NCBI GenBank assembly: GCA_036770365.1
Contig: DAIPJH010000005.1
Span: forward strand, 62,001 to 126,000
Direction of reading: 5' to 3'
DNA from: DAIPJH01 sp036770365
Lineage (GTDB): Bacteria > Pseudomonadota > Alphaproteobacteria > Rickettsiales > UBA998
DNA length: 64,000 nt
The translations under genes and the position numbers were made by a program. Positions 26,001 to 34,613 of the stretch are shown here, in pieces; position 1 is the first letter of the stretch, and each line of letters begins with the position of its first letter. A model generated the notes under the pieces. That model saw nothing but the letters and a program-made list of their open reading frames with translations. It ran no database searches and was not told the DNA's origin.

Positions 26001-27143
26001 ATGTCAGAATATCTTCTCCCCTCTGGTCTTTATGATTTGCTGCCACCAGAAGCAGCACGTCAAACCTACATACTTTCCACCCTGCTATCGCACTTTGTGT
26101 TGATGGGATACGAACAGGTGATTCCACCACTACTAGAATATGATGAGTCTCTACTCTCAGGCAAAGGAATTGCGCGCACATCACAAACTTTCCGCCTCGC
26201 CGATCCTATGTCACAGCATATGCTAGGAATTCGCGCTGACATCACCACCCAAATGGCACGTATTGCTGCGAGCCGCTTACTGAATGCGCCAAAGCCTCTG
26301 CGCCTTACCTACACCGGTACAGTGCTGCGTACTCGCCCTACAGGACTCGATAGCAATCGTCAGCTTGTACAAGCAGGCATTGAATGTATTGGCACACAGA
26401 ATATGGAAGCCGAAGTCGTCATCACCGCGCTTGAAGCCTTAAACGCGCTTGAACTCAAAGATGTTGTCGTAGATTTTAGCATCGCGGGACTGCTCACATG
26501 TATCTTGCAAGATGTTGGCATCACAGAGGAAACACAGATTGAAACTATCCGCACAGCAGTACGTAGTAAAGACACCACATCTCTACCCGCGTCCCTACCT
26601 TGTCGTGATACCCTAATTAGCTTAGTCCAACACACAGGAACGGCAGCACAAGCGTTACCTATACTACAAGCTTTAGATTTACCTGAGACGGCACGCACCT
26701 TATTAACTCAGCTAGAAAACGTCATCCGCCGTGTAGCAACAAACATACCGAATGTTACCCTGACCATTGACACCCTCGATAGCCGTGGTTTTGATTATCA
26801 CTATGGTGTCTATTTCGCACTGTATCTGCCTTCTATTCAACAAGAAATCGGACGCGGAGGTTATTATACCATCCCCACTGAAAACAATGAAAATCTCCCT
26901 GCTGTGGGGGTGACCCTCTATGTCACCCGCTTACTACGCGCACAACTGAGCGGCTACACCAAACCTCAGCGTGTGTATATCCCTCACGCCGTAAACTACA
27001 AAGACAGTGTAAACTTACGCGCTCAAGGCTATAGCACCGTATACGGCACAGAAAGTTGTACAGACATAAAGGCAGAAGCCAAGCATTTAGGCTGCGAACT
27101 TATCTTGCAAGACGGCATGCTTATCAGTATAGAAAAGCAATAA
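26001..27143 (+). CDS. hisZ: ATP phosphoribosyltransferase regulatory subunit
   Basis: 380 residues resembling a histidyl-tRNA synthetase catalytic core without the anticodon-binding domain. LLPSGLYDLLPPEA at the start, ADPMSQHMLGIRADITTQMARI near 67-88 and the degenerate motif RTRPTGLDSNRQLVQAGIECIG near 110-132 define HisZ. It partners the short form of HisG to catalyse and regulate the first step of histidine synthesis. The late segment GFDYHYGVYFALYLP corresponds to the histidine-binding region. An AAGGAGAA site precedes the ATG. purA follows after 43 nt, a pairing found in other alphaproteobacteria. Confidence 0.92.
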   Translation: MSEYLLPSGLYDLLPPEAARQTYILSTLLSHFVLMGYEQVIPPLLEYDESLLSGKGIARTSQTFRLADPMSQHMLGIRADITTQMARIAASRLLNAPKPLRLTYTGTVLRTRPTGLDSNRQLVQAGIECIGTQNMEAEVVITALEALNALELKDVVVDFSIAGLLTCILQDVGITEETQIETIRTAVRSKDTTSLPASLPCRDTLISLVQHTGTAAQALPILQALDLPETARTLLTQLENVIRRVATNIPNVTLTIDTLDSRGFDYHYGVYFALYLPSIQQEIGRGGYYTIPTENNENLPAVGVTLYVTRLLRAQLSGYTKPQRVYIPHAVNYKDSVNLRAQGYSTVYGTESCTDIKAEAKHLGCELILQDGMLISIEKQ

Positions 27144-27186
27144 ATTCAGGCTGTGATGCCTACATGAAAAAAACAAGGAAGAAACA

Positions 27187-28479
27187 ATGAGCAATGTAGT
27201 AGTAGTTGGCGCGCAATGGGGTGATGAAGGCAAAGGCAAAATCGTTGATTGGCTTTCTGAACGTGCTGATGTGGTTGTGCGTTTTCAAGGAGGTCACAAT
27301 GCGGGACATACCCTTGTTGTTGACGGCGTGACCTACAAACTCAGCCTACTTCCTTCTGGTGTCGTACGTGGCAGCAAACTCAGCGTGATTGGTAACGGCG
27401 TGGTGATTGACCCATTTGCTCTGCTCAAAGAAATTGCAACCGTCACTGCTCAAGGTCTGAACATTTCTCCTGAAAACCTCGTAATTGCAGAAAACGCAAC
27501 CTTGATTCTCCCGATTCACCGCGAAATGGACGGCTTTGCAGAAGCGCGCCGCGGCAATGCCAAAATTGGTACAACCAATCGCGGGATCGGTCCTGCCTAT
27601 GAAGATAAAGTTGCGCGTCGTGGTGTACGCGTATGTGACCTCGCAGACATCGAATTACTACGTGAAAAAGTTGAAAACATGCTTTCGCACCATAATATCT
27701 TACTAGAAGCTGTGGGCAAAGAACCCATGCAAGTACAAACCGTGATGAATGAACTCTTGAGCGTTGCCCCCGAAATCCTTAAATTCGCTGCTCCCGTATG
27801 GCGCATCCTTGACGAACGCCGCAAAAATGGTGAGCGCATTCTCTATGAAGGCGCGCAAGGCATCATGCTTGATGTCGATTATGGCACGTACCCCTATGTC
27901 ACCTCGTCCAACACTCTCGCTGGATCTGCCGCGGCAGGTAGTGGTTCTGGGCCTTCTACTCTTGGTTTCATTCTCGGCATCACTAAAGCCTATACCACCC
28001 GTGTTGGTTCTGGCCCGTTCCCAACCGAACAAGATAATGATATTGGCAACCTCATTGGTGAGCGCGGTCATGAATTCGGTACAGTTACAGGACGCAAACG
28101 TCGCTGCGGGTGGTTTGACGCAGTGATGGTACGCCAAGCCGTCAAAACTTCAGGTATTCACGGCATTGCACTAACCAAACTGGACGTATTAGACGGCATC
28201 AAAGAACTGCAAATCTGTGTGGGTTATGAGCATAACGGCAAACACTATGACTATTTCCCTGCCGCGCAACGCATTCAAGCAGAAATCACCCCCATCTACG
28301 AAACCATCGAAGGGTGGGATGAAACCACCCATGGCGCACGTAGTTGGGCAGAACTCCCTGCCAGCGCAATCAAATATATCCGCCGCATCGAAGAACTGAT
28401 TGAATGCCCTGTGACCTTGCTTTCCACTAGCCCGAAACGCGAAGACACGATTTTAGTACGTGATCCGTTTTTGGGATAA
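27187..28479 (+). CDS. purA: Adenylosuccinate synthetase
   Basis: 430 residues, the standard length. The GTP-binding GAQWGDEGKGKIVDWL is at 8-23, GGHNAGHTLV near 35-44, the IMP/catalytic segment KIGTTNRGIGPAYEDK near 126-141 and TKLDVLDG near 331-338. It joins aspartate to IMP with GTP, the committed step to AMP. AAGGAAGAAAC precedes the ATG. It closes the psd-pssA-hisZ-purA run; the next gene has its own promoter. Confidence 0.97.
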   Translation: MSNVVVVGAQWGDEGKGKIVDWLSERADVVVRFQGGHNAGHTLVVDGVTYKLSLLPSGVVRGSKLSVIGNGVVIDPFALLKEIATVTAQGLNISPENLVIAENATLILPIHREMDGFAEARRGNAKIGTTNRGIGPAYEDKVARRGVRVCDLADIELLREKVENMLSHHNILLEAVGKEPMQVQTVMNELLSVAPEILKFAAPVWRILDERRKNGERILYEGAQGIMLDVDYGTYPYVTSSNTLAGSAAAGSGSGPSTLGFILGITKAYTTRVGSGPFPTEQDNDIGNLIGERGHEFGTVTGRKRRCGWFDAVMVRQAVKTSGIHGIALTKLDVLDGIKELQICVGYEHNGKHYDYFPAAQRIQAEITPIYETIEGWDETTHGARSWAELPASAIKYIRRIEELIECPVTLLSTSPKREDTILVRDPFLG

Positions 28480-28506
28480 GCAAGAAATGTTCAGCCTCGA
28501 AGACTA

Positions 28507-28568
28507 TATGAAGATTTGATGACATTTTAACACCAAAGATTGAATGTCTCCTTTGTCCGTTATATCAT
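28507..28568 (+). promoter_or_regulatory. Pho-box-like element plus promoter (copy 2)
   Basis: Box TATGAAGATTTGATGACATT (28507-28526), 13 nt, -35 TTGAAT (28540-28545), 17 nt, -10 TATCAT (28563-28568). Spacings are identical to the copies at 17488 and 54803, and the likely transcription start region (ACGTTCTTCTT) resembles that of copy 3. It would drive the gene at 28655 with a leader of about 80 nt. Confidence 0.75.
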
Positions 28569-28654
28569 AGACGTTCTTCTTAGTTTTTTTGTCCTGTTTG
28601 GAATTCCCCATTCAGGTTTGTAACTTAAGCACACCAACTGTGCAGGAGAACAAG

Positions 28655-28867
28655 GTGAATAACCTCAAGTCTTATTTTTTCTTTTTGCTGATTGCCGCTC
28701 CCATGATAGGTGCAGTATTCGTAGTAGAAACACTAAAAAACCAAGGGAGTGGTTTTGGCATAAAACTATGCATAGCTATTTCCCTCATCAATGGAATCGT
28801 TGCGGCCTTGTCACTCTTAAAATGGCTACCGCAAGCCCCTCGTAGACCTGAAAACTCTACAAGATAA
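28655..28867 (+). CDS. Small membrane protein, unknown
   Basis: 70 residues from a GTG start; AGGAGAA lies a few bases upstream, immediately after a hairpin GCACA-N5-TGTGC (28629-28643). An in-frame ATG at 28589 lies in the leader and has no ribosome-binding site. Two transmembrane helices are evident, about 6-25 (YFFFLLIAAPMIGAVFVVE) and about 35-56, with a short Gly-containing hairpin between and a Pro/Arg-rich tail. No family recognised. It shares the box-promoter architecture of the genes at 17680 and 55041 and carries its own terminator. Confidence 0.65.
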   Translation: MNNLKSYFFFLLIAAPMIGAVFVVETLKNQGSGFGIKLCIAISLINGIVAALSLLKWLPQAPRRPENSTR

Positions 28868-28874
28868 ACTTGGT

Positions 28875-28921
28875 TCACACAGCATGGTCATACCCAAACA
28901 TTATGCTGTGTGATACTTTTT
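28875..28921 (+). terminator. Rho-independent terminator
   Basis: CACACAGCAT (28875-28884) pairs perfectly with ATGCTGTGTG (28902-28911), followed by ATACTTTTTAT. It ends the small membrane protein gene and isolates the kinase-like gene at 29061. Confidence 0.8.
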
Positions 28922-29060
28922 ATCACACAAGTTGCGCGCCCAGATTCCTACACCTCGCATCATTCATCGACCCTAGCATACTCTCTAGTATCATAACACT
29001 AGACGCACCTGTTTTATTATGGTGTTATTGCATCATGAAACCTTTTGACTTCACACCATT

Positions 29061-31220
29061 ATGACCAGTGCTTCGCGTAATCTCACAACGACTTCAGGAC
29101 GTGACCATGAAGAAACTTACAGCATTAATTTTGCTGAAGAGGAAGCACGGCGTCTTGAACAAATTCAACATATTCGTGACGAAACCTACAAACGCATTGC
29201 CACTTATCGCCCCTATAGCGGCGCGCTCAATGTTGCAACGGATAAGGTCAATGACCGCTTTACCATCCATGTCGATCAACCTATCCCTGAGCTATGTCAT
29301 GGCAACACCTTGGCTTACGTCGCTACCGATAATGCGAATCCACAGCGTTACGTCTACGCTGTAGTATGTCACCCTGCCTACCCTTACCGCCAAGATGTTG
29401 TAAAACATATCCGCATTGACCATCCTAACATGCTGAAATTTTATGATTCAGCCACCGTTAAAATTTCATCTCTCAATGATCAACGCCAAGTCTTTATTTA
29501 TGAGCGACCCCAAGGCAAACGCCTCTCAGAATTGTTGCAACGTCACCAGCAATTCCCAGAAGAACTCATTATCAATCAAATTATTAAACCAATAGCTTCT
29601 GTACTGTCCCTTTTGGCAGAGCGCAAAATATGCCATGGGCGCATCCACCCTGATAATATTTTTATCGGCGACCGCACTATGGTCGGCGAATGTGTTTCTG
29701 AACCTTGTGGCTATTCTCAAGAATTTTTATACGAATCCCCTGAACGTATCGTAGCATCGCCTGAGGCCAAAGGGAATGGCGGAAGCTATACTGATACCTA
29801 TGCGATTGCCGTACTTGCCATAGAGCTGCTGCATAATCTTGAGGCTTTCCGTAATATGGGAGCTAGTAAATTCACTAATCTTTTGATGAATATGGGTTCT
29901 TATGCGCTATTTACCACCAACCGCACTATTTCTGAATCTGTCAGTGACTTATTTAAAGGTGTGTTTTGTGATTCCCCCGCCGACCGTTGGACAGCAAGCC
30001 AGTTAGAACAATGGAGTTCAGGAAAACGCTTTAACATTCTTCTTCCTGCTAATTTTCATGATGCATCACGTCCATTTGAGTTTGATGGTCAAGAATTCGT
30101 AAATGGTCGCGCACTCGCACATGCAATGTATCAAAAATGGCACGCTGCACGCAATGCCGTTCGCGCTCCCACGCTGGCACGCTGGATAGAACAAAATATG
30201 CATAAGAAGGAACTCGCCGCTAAACAACGTCGTGCCATTGAAACCACAGGCGGCGATAATGCAACCTCTAGCAAAAACAATGACGAACTCTTAGCGCGAA
30301 CCATTTTATTGCTTGATCCCTTTGGTCCGATACGCATGTTCAACCTCGCATTTCATGTCGATGGCATTGGTAGCATCTTATGCGAATGTGTACGCAACAA
30401 CCGACAGGCCGATATTGCTCAAATACTGGAAGCTTTTAATTATGATCTTCCTAACTTTTCAGCAGACATTCAAAGCTCATCGGGTGGCGAGGATACCTTT
30501 GAAGCTTTATGGAAAGTAGATAAGATTCGCCCACGCATCAAAAGCACAGGGGTAGGATTTGGCATTGAACGCGCCATTTATGACCTCAACCCAAACCTCC
30601 CCTGCTTAAGTCCAAAACTCAAGGAATATCAAGCAGAAGACAATACTCAACTCTTACATGCGCTTGACATGCTATCTGTGAATGAGGCGGCTTCATCTTC
30701 TTTGCAAGATACCCACATCGCCGCTTTTGCTGCTAGCCACGCCGCCATCAACAAAGAAATGATTTTTGCTGAATTTAACCGCTTCCCTATGTTTAAAGAA
30801 AACCGTGAATTTGCAGTGATCGCCATTTTAGCGAAAGCACAAGAAAAGGCACGCATCAGATCACTTTATGGACTTTCTCATTGGTGTGCTATTCGCTTAC
30901 TAGAGAACATCGCCGCTATTCATAGCCTAAAAATTCGAAAATCGCTTTGCCAAGATATTATAGAAGCAGCCGAAAAAGGAAATATTGGTGCAGTACTAAC
31001 TGCATTTGCAAATAAATCCATGCTTGAGAAGGATTTAGTGGGTTTCAAACAGGCTATGCACCTCTTCTATACGAATAATTTACGCATCAATAAGCTACGC
31101 AGTTACGAACATAAACGCAGACAAGCAAGCGAAATGGGAGGCAGTATTGCAGCTCTCATTTCATTCATTATTCTGCTCACTACCGTGTACTATGTCCTCA
31201 AACAACATATCATGTTTTAG
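29061..31220 (+). CDS. Tail-anchored protein-kinase-like protein, probably a pseudokinase
   Basis: 719 residues. A kinase-like fold spans about 75-320. The catalytic-loop position reads HGRIHPDNIFIG (192-203) where active kinases have HRDLKPxN, so the catalytic Asp is Arg and the Lys is His. The DFG position reads GEC, and no VAIK lysine is evident near YAVVCHP. The downstream ESPERI and TDTYAIAVLAIELL (APE and DxW/F-like regions) are retained. The rest is helical with no known domain, ending in one transmembrane segment (about 693-715) and a seven-residue tail. It most likely binds a partner rather than phosphorylating. The next gene starts right after its stop. Confidence 0.7.
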   Translation: MTSASRNLTTTSGRDHEETYSINFAEEEARRLEQIQHIRDETYKRIATYRPYSGALNVATDKVNDRFTIHVDQPIPELCHGNTLAYVATDNANPQRYVYAVVCHPAYPYRQDVVKHIRIDHPNMLKFYDSATVKISSLNDQRQVFIYERPQGKRLSELLQRHQQFPEELIINQIIKPIASVLSLLAERKICHGRIHPDNIFIGDRTMVGECVSEPCGYSQEFLYESPERIVASPEAKGNGGSYTDTYAIAVLAIELLHNLEAFRNMGASKFTNLLMNMGSYALFTTNRTISESVSDLFKGVFCDSPADRWTASQLEQWSSGKRFNILLPANFHDASRPFEFDGQEFVNGRALAHAMYQKWHAARNAVRAPTLARWIEQNMHKKELAAKQRRAIETTGGDNATSSKNNDELLARTILLLDPFGPIRMFNLAFHVDGIGSILCECVRNNRQADIAQILEAFNYDLPNFSADIQSSSGGEDTFEALWKVDKIRPRIKSTGVGFGIERAIYDLNPNLPCLSPKLKEYQAEDNTQLLHALDMLSVNEAASSSLQDTHIAAFAASHAAINKEMIFAEFNRFPMFKENREFAVIAILAKAQEKARIRSLYGLSHWCAIRLLENIAAIHSLKIRKSLCQDIIEAAEKGNIGAVLTAFANKSMLEKDLVGFKQAMHLFYTNNLRINKLRSYEHKRRQASEMGGSIAALISFIILLTTVYYVLKQHIMF

Positions 31221-31697
31221 ATGGTGACCATCATGGCAAAAAGCAAACAACCAACCAAAGTCAAAAAGAAGAAAGCAAACGTACCGCTGATCGTCGGAAT
31301 TGGTGTCGTATGCGTCATTTTATTCAAAACCACAGTGATTTTTGTTGTAATGGGTATGCTCCCTTCCATTGTTTCCTACTACGCTGATACCTCCTCTAGC
31401 AAAAAATACTTTCGTTCTCTTGCAACCTGTAATCTTGCAGGCATCATACCCTATGCAGGAGAAATGATGGCACGACATAATACAAGCAGTGGTTTTGTTG
31501 CTATTGCCACTGACGGTGTCACATGGCTTGTAATTTTTAGTGCAGCAGGACTCGGATGGGTCTTGGTTTCTCTCTGCCCATCCATTGCACGTTTTATTAT
31601 TGATTTATCGCAACGCGGCCGCATCGTTCACATTGAGAATATTCAAAAAAAGCTCGTAGAAGAATGGGGTATTGAAGTACAAAGAACCGAAAAATAG
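31221..31697 (+). CDS. Membrane protein linked to the pseudokinase gene
   Basis: 158 residues (154 if M5 is used, which has GGTGA upstream). A Lys-rich N-terminus (KQPTKVKKKKA) is followed by transmembrane segments at about 22-50, 75-90 and 99-125, and a charged C-terminal helix (NIQKKLVEEWGIEVQRTEK). The motif SYYADTSSSKKYFRSLATCNLAGIIPYAGEMM in the middle is probably a re-entrant or short loop region. No family recognised. The ATG immediately follows the pseudokinase stop, so the two membrane proteins are almost certainly made together. Confidence 0.75.
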   Translation: MVTIMAKSKQPTKVKKKKANVPLIVGIGVVCVILFKTTVIFVVMGMLPSIVSYYADTSSSKKYFRSLATCNLAGIIPYAGEMMARHNTSSGFVAIATDGVTWLVIFSAAGLGWVLVSLCPSIARFIIDLSQRGRIVHIENIQKKLVEEWGIEVQRTEK

Positions 31698-31793
31698 CCC
31701 CCAGAAAAACAACCATTGATTGAACCAATGTTGCGAATAAACCATATTCACCCGACCAAACTCATAAAACATTACATGCTATAGTTATTTAAT

Positions 31794-31823
31794 TTGTACA
31801 ATCACTCGATTAAGTAGTATATT
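31794..31823 (+). promoter_or_regulatory. Likely promoter of the STAS/phosphatase pair
   Basis: TTGTAC (31794-31799), 18 nt, TATATT (31818-31823), placed 25 nt before the STAS start codon and its GGGGG ribosome-binding site. The 150-nt gap also holds a short inverted repeat near 31719-31733. Confidence 0.5.
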
Positions 31824-31848
31824 CCAACTACGAAATGCGGGGGCGTGT

Positions 31849-32151
31849 ATGGAATACAACAAAAGCCTTAAAGATAACAGCTTGGTTGTCATACTTTCAG
31901 GCGCATTTACTATAGGTGATAGCGACCATTTTCTTCGTATTCTGGATAATATCGACCGCAGTACAATTCATACGGTTCAACTGGACTTTTCGCGACTCAG
32001 CCTTATTGACTCATCCGCACTAGGATTATTACTGCTACTAAAACACGAAGTTAGTAAACGCGGCATGCATACAAAACTAACCAATGTTACGGGTCAAGTT
32101 TGGAAAACCATCAATATTACACAATTTGATAAACTTTTTGAAATAGCATAG
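31849..32151 (+). CDS. STAS-domain protein, anti-sigma-factor-antagonist type
   Basis: 100 residues, a single STAS domain: VVILSGAFTIGDSDHFLRIL, then VQLDFSRLSLIDSSALGLLLLLKHEV, with the phosphorylatable serine expected at S58 or S59 in IDSSALG. In SpoIIAA-type systems this serine is phosphorylated by an HPK-type anti-sigma kinase and dephosphorylated by a PP2C/SpoIIE phosphatase. The next gene, 7 nt downstream, encodes just such a phosphatase, so the pair looks like half of a partner-switching module. No RsbW-like kinase is visible in the window. Confidence 0.88.
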   Translation: MEYNKSLKDNSLVVILSGAFTIGDSDHFLRILDNIDRSTIHTVQLDFSRLSLIDSSALGLLLLLKHEVSKRGMHTKLTNVTGQVWKTINITQFDKLFEIA

Positions 32152-32158
32152 GTGCGTT

Positions 32159-33424
32159 ATGTTAAATATTGCAGAATACTCCAGCAGTTCATACGCCGCC
32201 CTAAAGTCTTATTCAAACGTTGCGTCGTCTCACGTCAAAACGATTCCTGCGGAAGCAAAAATTCTTGTCGTTGATGACGATCGTCTTTACCAAGATTATT
32301 TGTCTGTTACCCTAAAAAAAGCTGGTGCTAAACATGTTTTTATCGCCGCGACAGGCATTGAAGCCATCACTCTTGCAAAACTACACACCCCTCACCTCAT
32401 TATTTTAGACCTAAACATGCCTGAAATGGATGGTTTTACTTGTTGTAAAACATTACGAACAATGGAAGCCTTTAAACACACCCCCATCCTAGTACAGACA
32501 GGGATGCAAGATGAGGAGAGTCGTCTTCATGTATTTGAACTCGGTGCAAGTGACTATCTTACCAAACCCATCAATGCTAAAGAACTCGTTGCGAGGTCAT
32601 GCGTCCATCTAGAACGTAGCTTATTACTCAACAATATCCAATCTCATCTCACACTTCTAAAACGCGATCTGATCATTGCCAAGGAAATGCAACGTACTTT
32701 ACTGCCATCGGAGCAGTCTATTCAAGCATTAGAACATGATTATCAACTTAAAATCAGTACACATTTTACTCCATCAGACGATGTGGGCGGCGACACATGG
32801 GGCATCAGAAAACTATCGGATCATCAGCTTGCGATCTTTACTTGCGACTTTTCTGGTCAAGGCATCTCCTCAGCCATCAATATTTTCAGATTTCATACAC
32901 TTATCAAAGAAACACTAGAAAAATCCCGCGTCCCTTCTCACTGGATAAATACGATCAACACCGCGATGCTAGACCTTTTACCGCTCGATCAGTTCGCCAA
33001 GATCTTTTTTGCTATTTTAGACATACAGAACAATACATTGACCTATTCAGGCGCAGGTAGCCCACGCCCTGTTTTCATTCAGCATCACTCTGGCAAATAT
33101 TCTCTGCTCAACACACGCGGCTTTCCTGTTGGCATTGTCGATGATGCCGAATATCATAATTACTGTATTTCTTTAGAACAACATGACAGCCTAATCATTT
33201 ACAGCGATGCATTGCTAAAAAATACATGCTTCAAACAATACTTCAATGATGACAATGATATCTGCCTCATGGCACGCCATCATTTTGAAGAAGCGCGCAT
33301 GCGCGGTCTTCCACCCACGTCAGGACACGAAACTTTCTTCAGAACCCTCGAAGATTCTATTAAGTCTTGCTCCAATAACAATGTCATAGACGACATTGTT
33401 CTCACCATGATCACACGGCGATAA
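32159..33424 (+). CDS. Response regulator with PP2C/SpoIIE-type phosphatase output
   Basis: 421 residues. A receiver domain at about 33-150 has the acidic pocket D39-D40-D41, phospho-acceptor D84 (ILDLNMPEMDG), T114 and K136. A linker helix (LIIAKEMQRTLLPSE, about 171-185) leads into a SpoIIE/RsbU-like PPM phosphatase with PSDDVGGDTWGI near 203-214, CDFSGQGISSAI near 230-241 and the closing VIDDIVLTMI. Metal-binding aspartates are therefore present. It would dephosphorylate the adjacent STAS protein in response to phosphorelay input. No cognate histidine kinase is nearby. Its last 14 bases overlap the convergent aminotransferase gene. Confidence 0.9.
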   Translation: MLNIAEYSSSSYAALKSYSNVASSHVKTIPAEAKILVVDDDRLYQDYLSVTLKKAGAKHVFIAATGIEAITLAKLHTPHLIILDLNMPEMDGFTCCKTLRTMEAFKHTPILVQTGMQDEESRLHVFELGASDYLTKPINAKELVARSCVHLERSLLLNNIQSHLTLLKRDLIIAKEMQRTLLPSEQSIQALEHDYQLKISTHFTPSDDVGGDTWGIRKLSDHQLAIFTCDFSGQGISSAINIFRFHTLIKETLEKSRVPSHWINTINTAMLDLLPLDQFAKIFFAILDIQNNTLTYSGAGSPRPVFIQHHSGKYSLLNTRGFPVGIVDDAEYHNYCISLEQHDSLIIYSDALLKNTCFKQYFNDDNDICLMARHHFEEARMRGLPPTSGHETFFRTLEDSIKSCSNNNVIDDIVLTMITRR

Positions 33425-34613
33425 ACAGCGCGTCAGGTGCGCTATGTTGATGCATGTTTGCGAGCCAAGCCACAATCCTTGTGCCACCTTCACGCACATC
33501 TGCAAGCGATCCGCTATAAGACAAGCGCACATAGTCACCTCCATGCACATCGTCAAAATCATACCCTGCCACCGCGCTCACCCCTGCTTCATGCAACAAA
33601 CGATGGCAGAATTCACGACTATCCATCCCGTACTGCGCTACATTGGTATAAATGTAAAACGCGCCTTGTGGCACAATGAGCTTATTGAAACCAGCGCGGC
33701 GCAAAATATCTAATAACACGTCGCGGTTTTGCTGATACTGTGCCACCACATCATCTAACGCGTCCAGATGATTAAACACCTCAAGCGCAGCATATTGCGA
33801 CGGTGCAGGAGGTGATACAAAGAAACTTTGCAGCAAAGACTCATAACGGCGCGAGAGCTTCTCAGGCATTACTGCCCATCCCAAACGCCAACCTGCCAGC
33901 AAATAATATTTTGAGAAGCTATTAAGCACAACCGCATCATCGCCAAACTCAAGCGCAGACACACCTCGCACACCATCAAACGTCATGCCATGATAAATCT
34001 CATCTGAGAATAAACAGATACCATGCTCGGCACAACCAGCAATCAACTCTTTCATGCTCTCTCGCAAAATCACCGTTCCCGCAGGATTTGACGGACTCGC
34101 CACCAACAAACCTTTCAATGGCATTTTTTGGTGCAGCGCAAAAACCTGCTCCCATGTCGGTTGGAACTGTGTCGATTCATCCGTATCAATATAGGTTGGC
34201 ACAAGATTGAGTGCCTGCATCATATTCGGATAAGCAGGATAATAGGGACGCGAAATCGCAATTCTATCACCCGCATCACACGCAGCAAGCATCGCCAAAA
34301 AACTCGCAGCCGATGATCCTACCGTGATAAAAATCCGTTCCACAGGCACATTCACAGTATATTTATCTTGATAAAACTGCGCAATACGCGCACGAAGCGT
34401 CAGCAAGCCACGTGCATCCGTATAACCAAGACCTGTACCCGCCGCCAATTTTTGCTGCACCGCATCAAGCACAATCTTTGGGGCAGACATCCCTGGTTGC
34501 CCCAAAGAAAAATGCACAATATGTCGCCCCTGCGCTTCTAATAGCTCTGCCTCGCGCAGTGCTTCCATCACTTCAAACGGACGAACATTTCCACGACTCG
34601 ACCCTTGCATCAT
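33411..34613 (-). CDS. PLP-dependent class I/II aminotransferase
   Basis: 400 residues of fold type I. Visible landmarks are HFSLGQPGMSAP near 34-45, SRPYYPAYPNM near 130-140, the PSNPAGT motif near 183-189, SDEIYHGM near 216-223 and the PLP lysine in LNSFSKYYLLAGWRLGW near 240-256, with the C-terminal YVRLSYSG. These match aspartate/aromatic-like aminotransferases, but the substrate cannot be read from the sequence. Its ATG overlaps the miaB stop by four bases, so the two are cotranscribed. It converges on the phosphatase gene with a 14-base overlap. Confidence 0.9.
   Translation of the reverse strand: MMQGSSRGNVRPFEVMEALREAELLEAQGRHIVHFSLGQPGMSAPKIVLDAVQQKLAAGTGLGYTDARGLLTLRARIAQFYQDKYTVNVPVERIFITVGSSAASFLAMLAACDAGDRIAISRPYYPAYPNMMQALNLVPTYIDTDESTQFQPTWEQVFALHQKMPLKGLLVASPSNPAGTVILRESMKELIAGCAEHGICLFSDEIYHGMTFDGVRGVSALEFGDDAVVLNSFSKYYLLAGWRLGWAVMPEKLSRRYESLLQSFFVSPPAPSQYAALEVFNHLDALDDVVAQYQQNRDVLLDILRRAGFNKLIVPQGAFYIYTNVAQYGMDSREFCHRLLHEAGVSAVAGYDFDDVHGGDYVRLSYSGSLADVREGGTRIVAWLANMHQHSAPDALFIAV

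Noticed and set aside
28870..29064. 64-residue frame between the small membrane protein and the pseudokinase
   Set aside because: It reads through the rho-independent terminator at 28875-28921 and has no ribosome-binding site.
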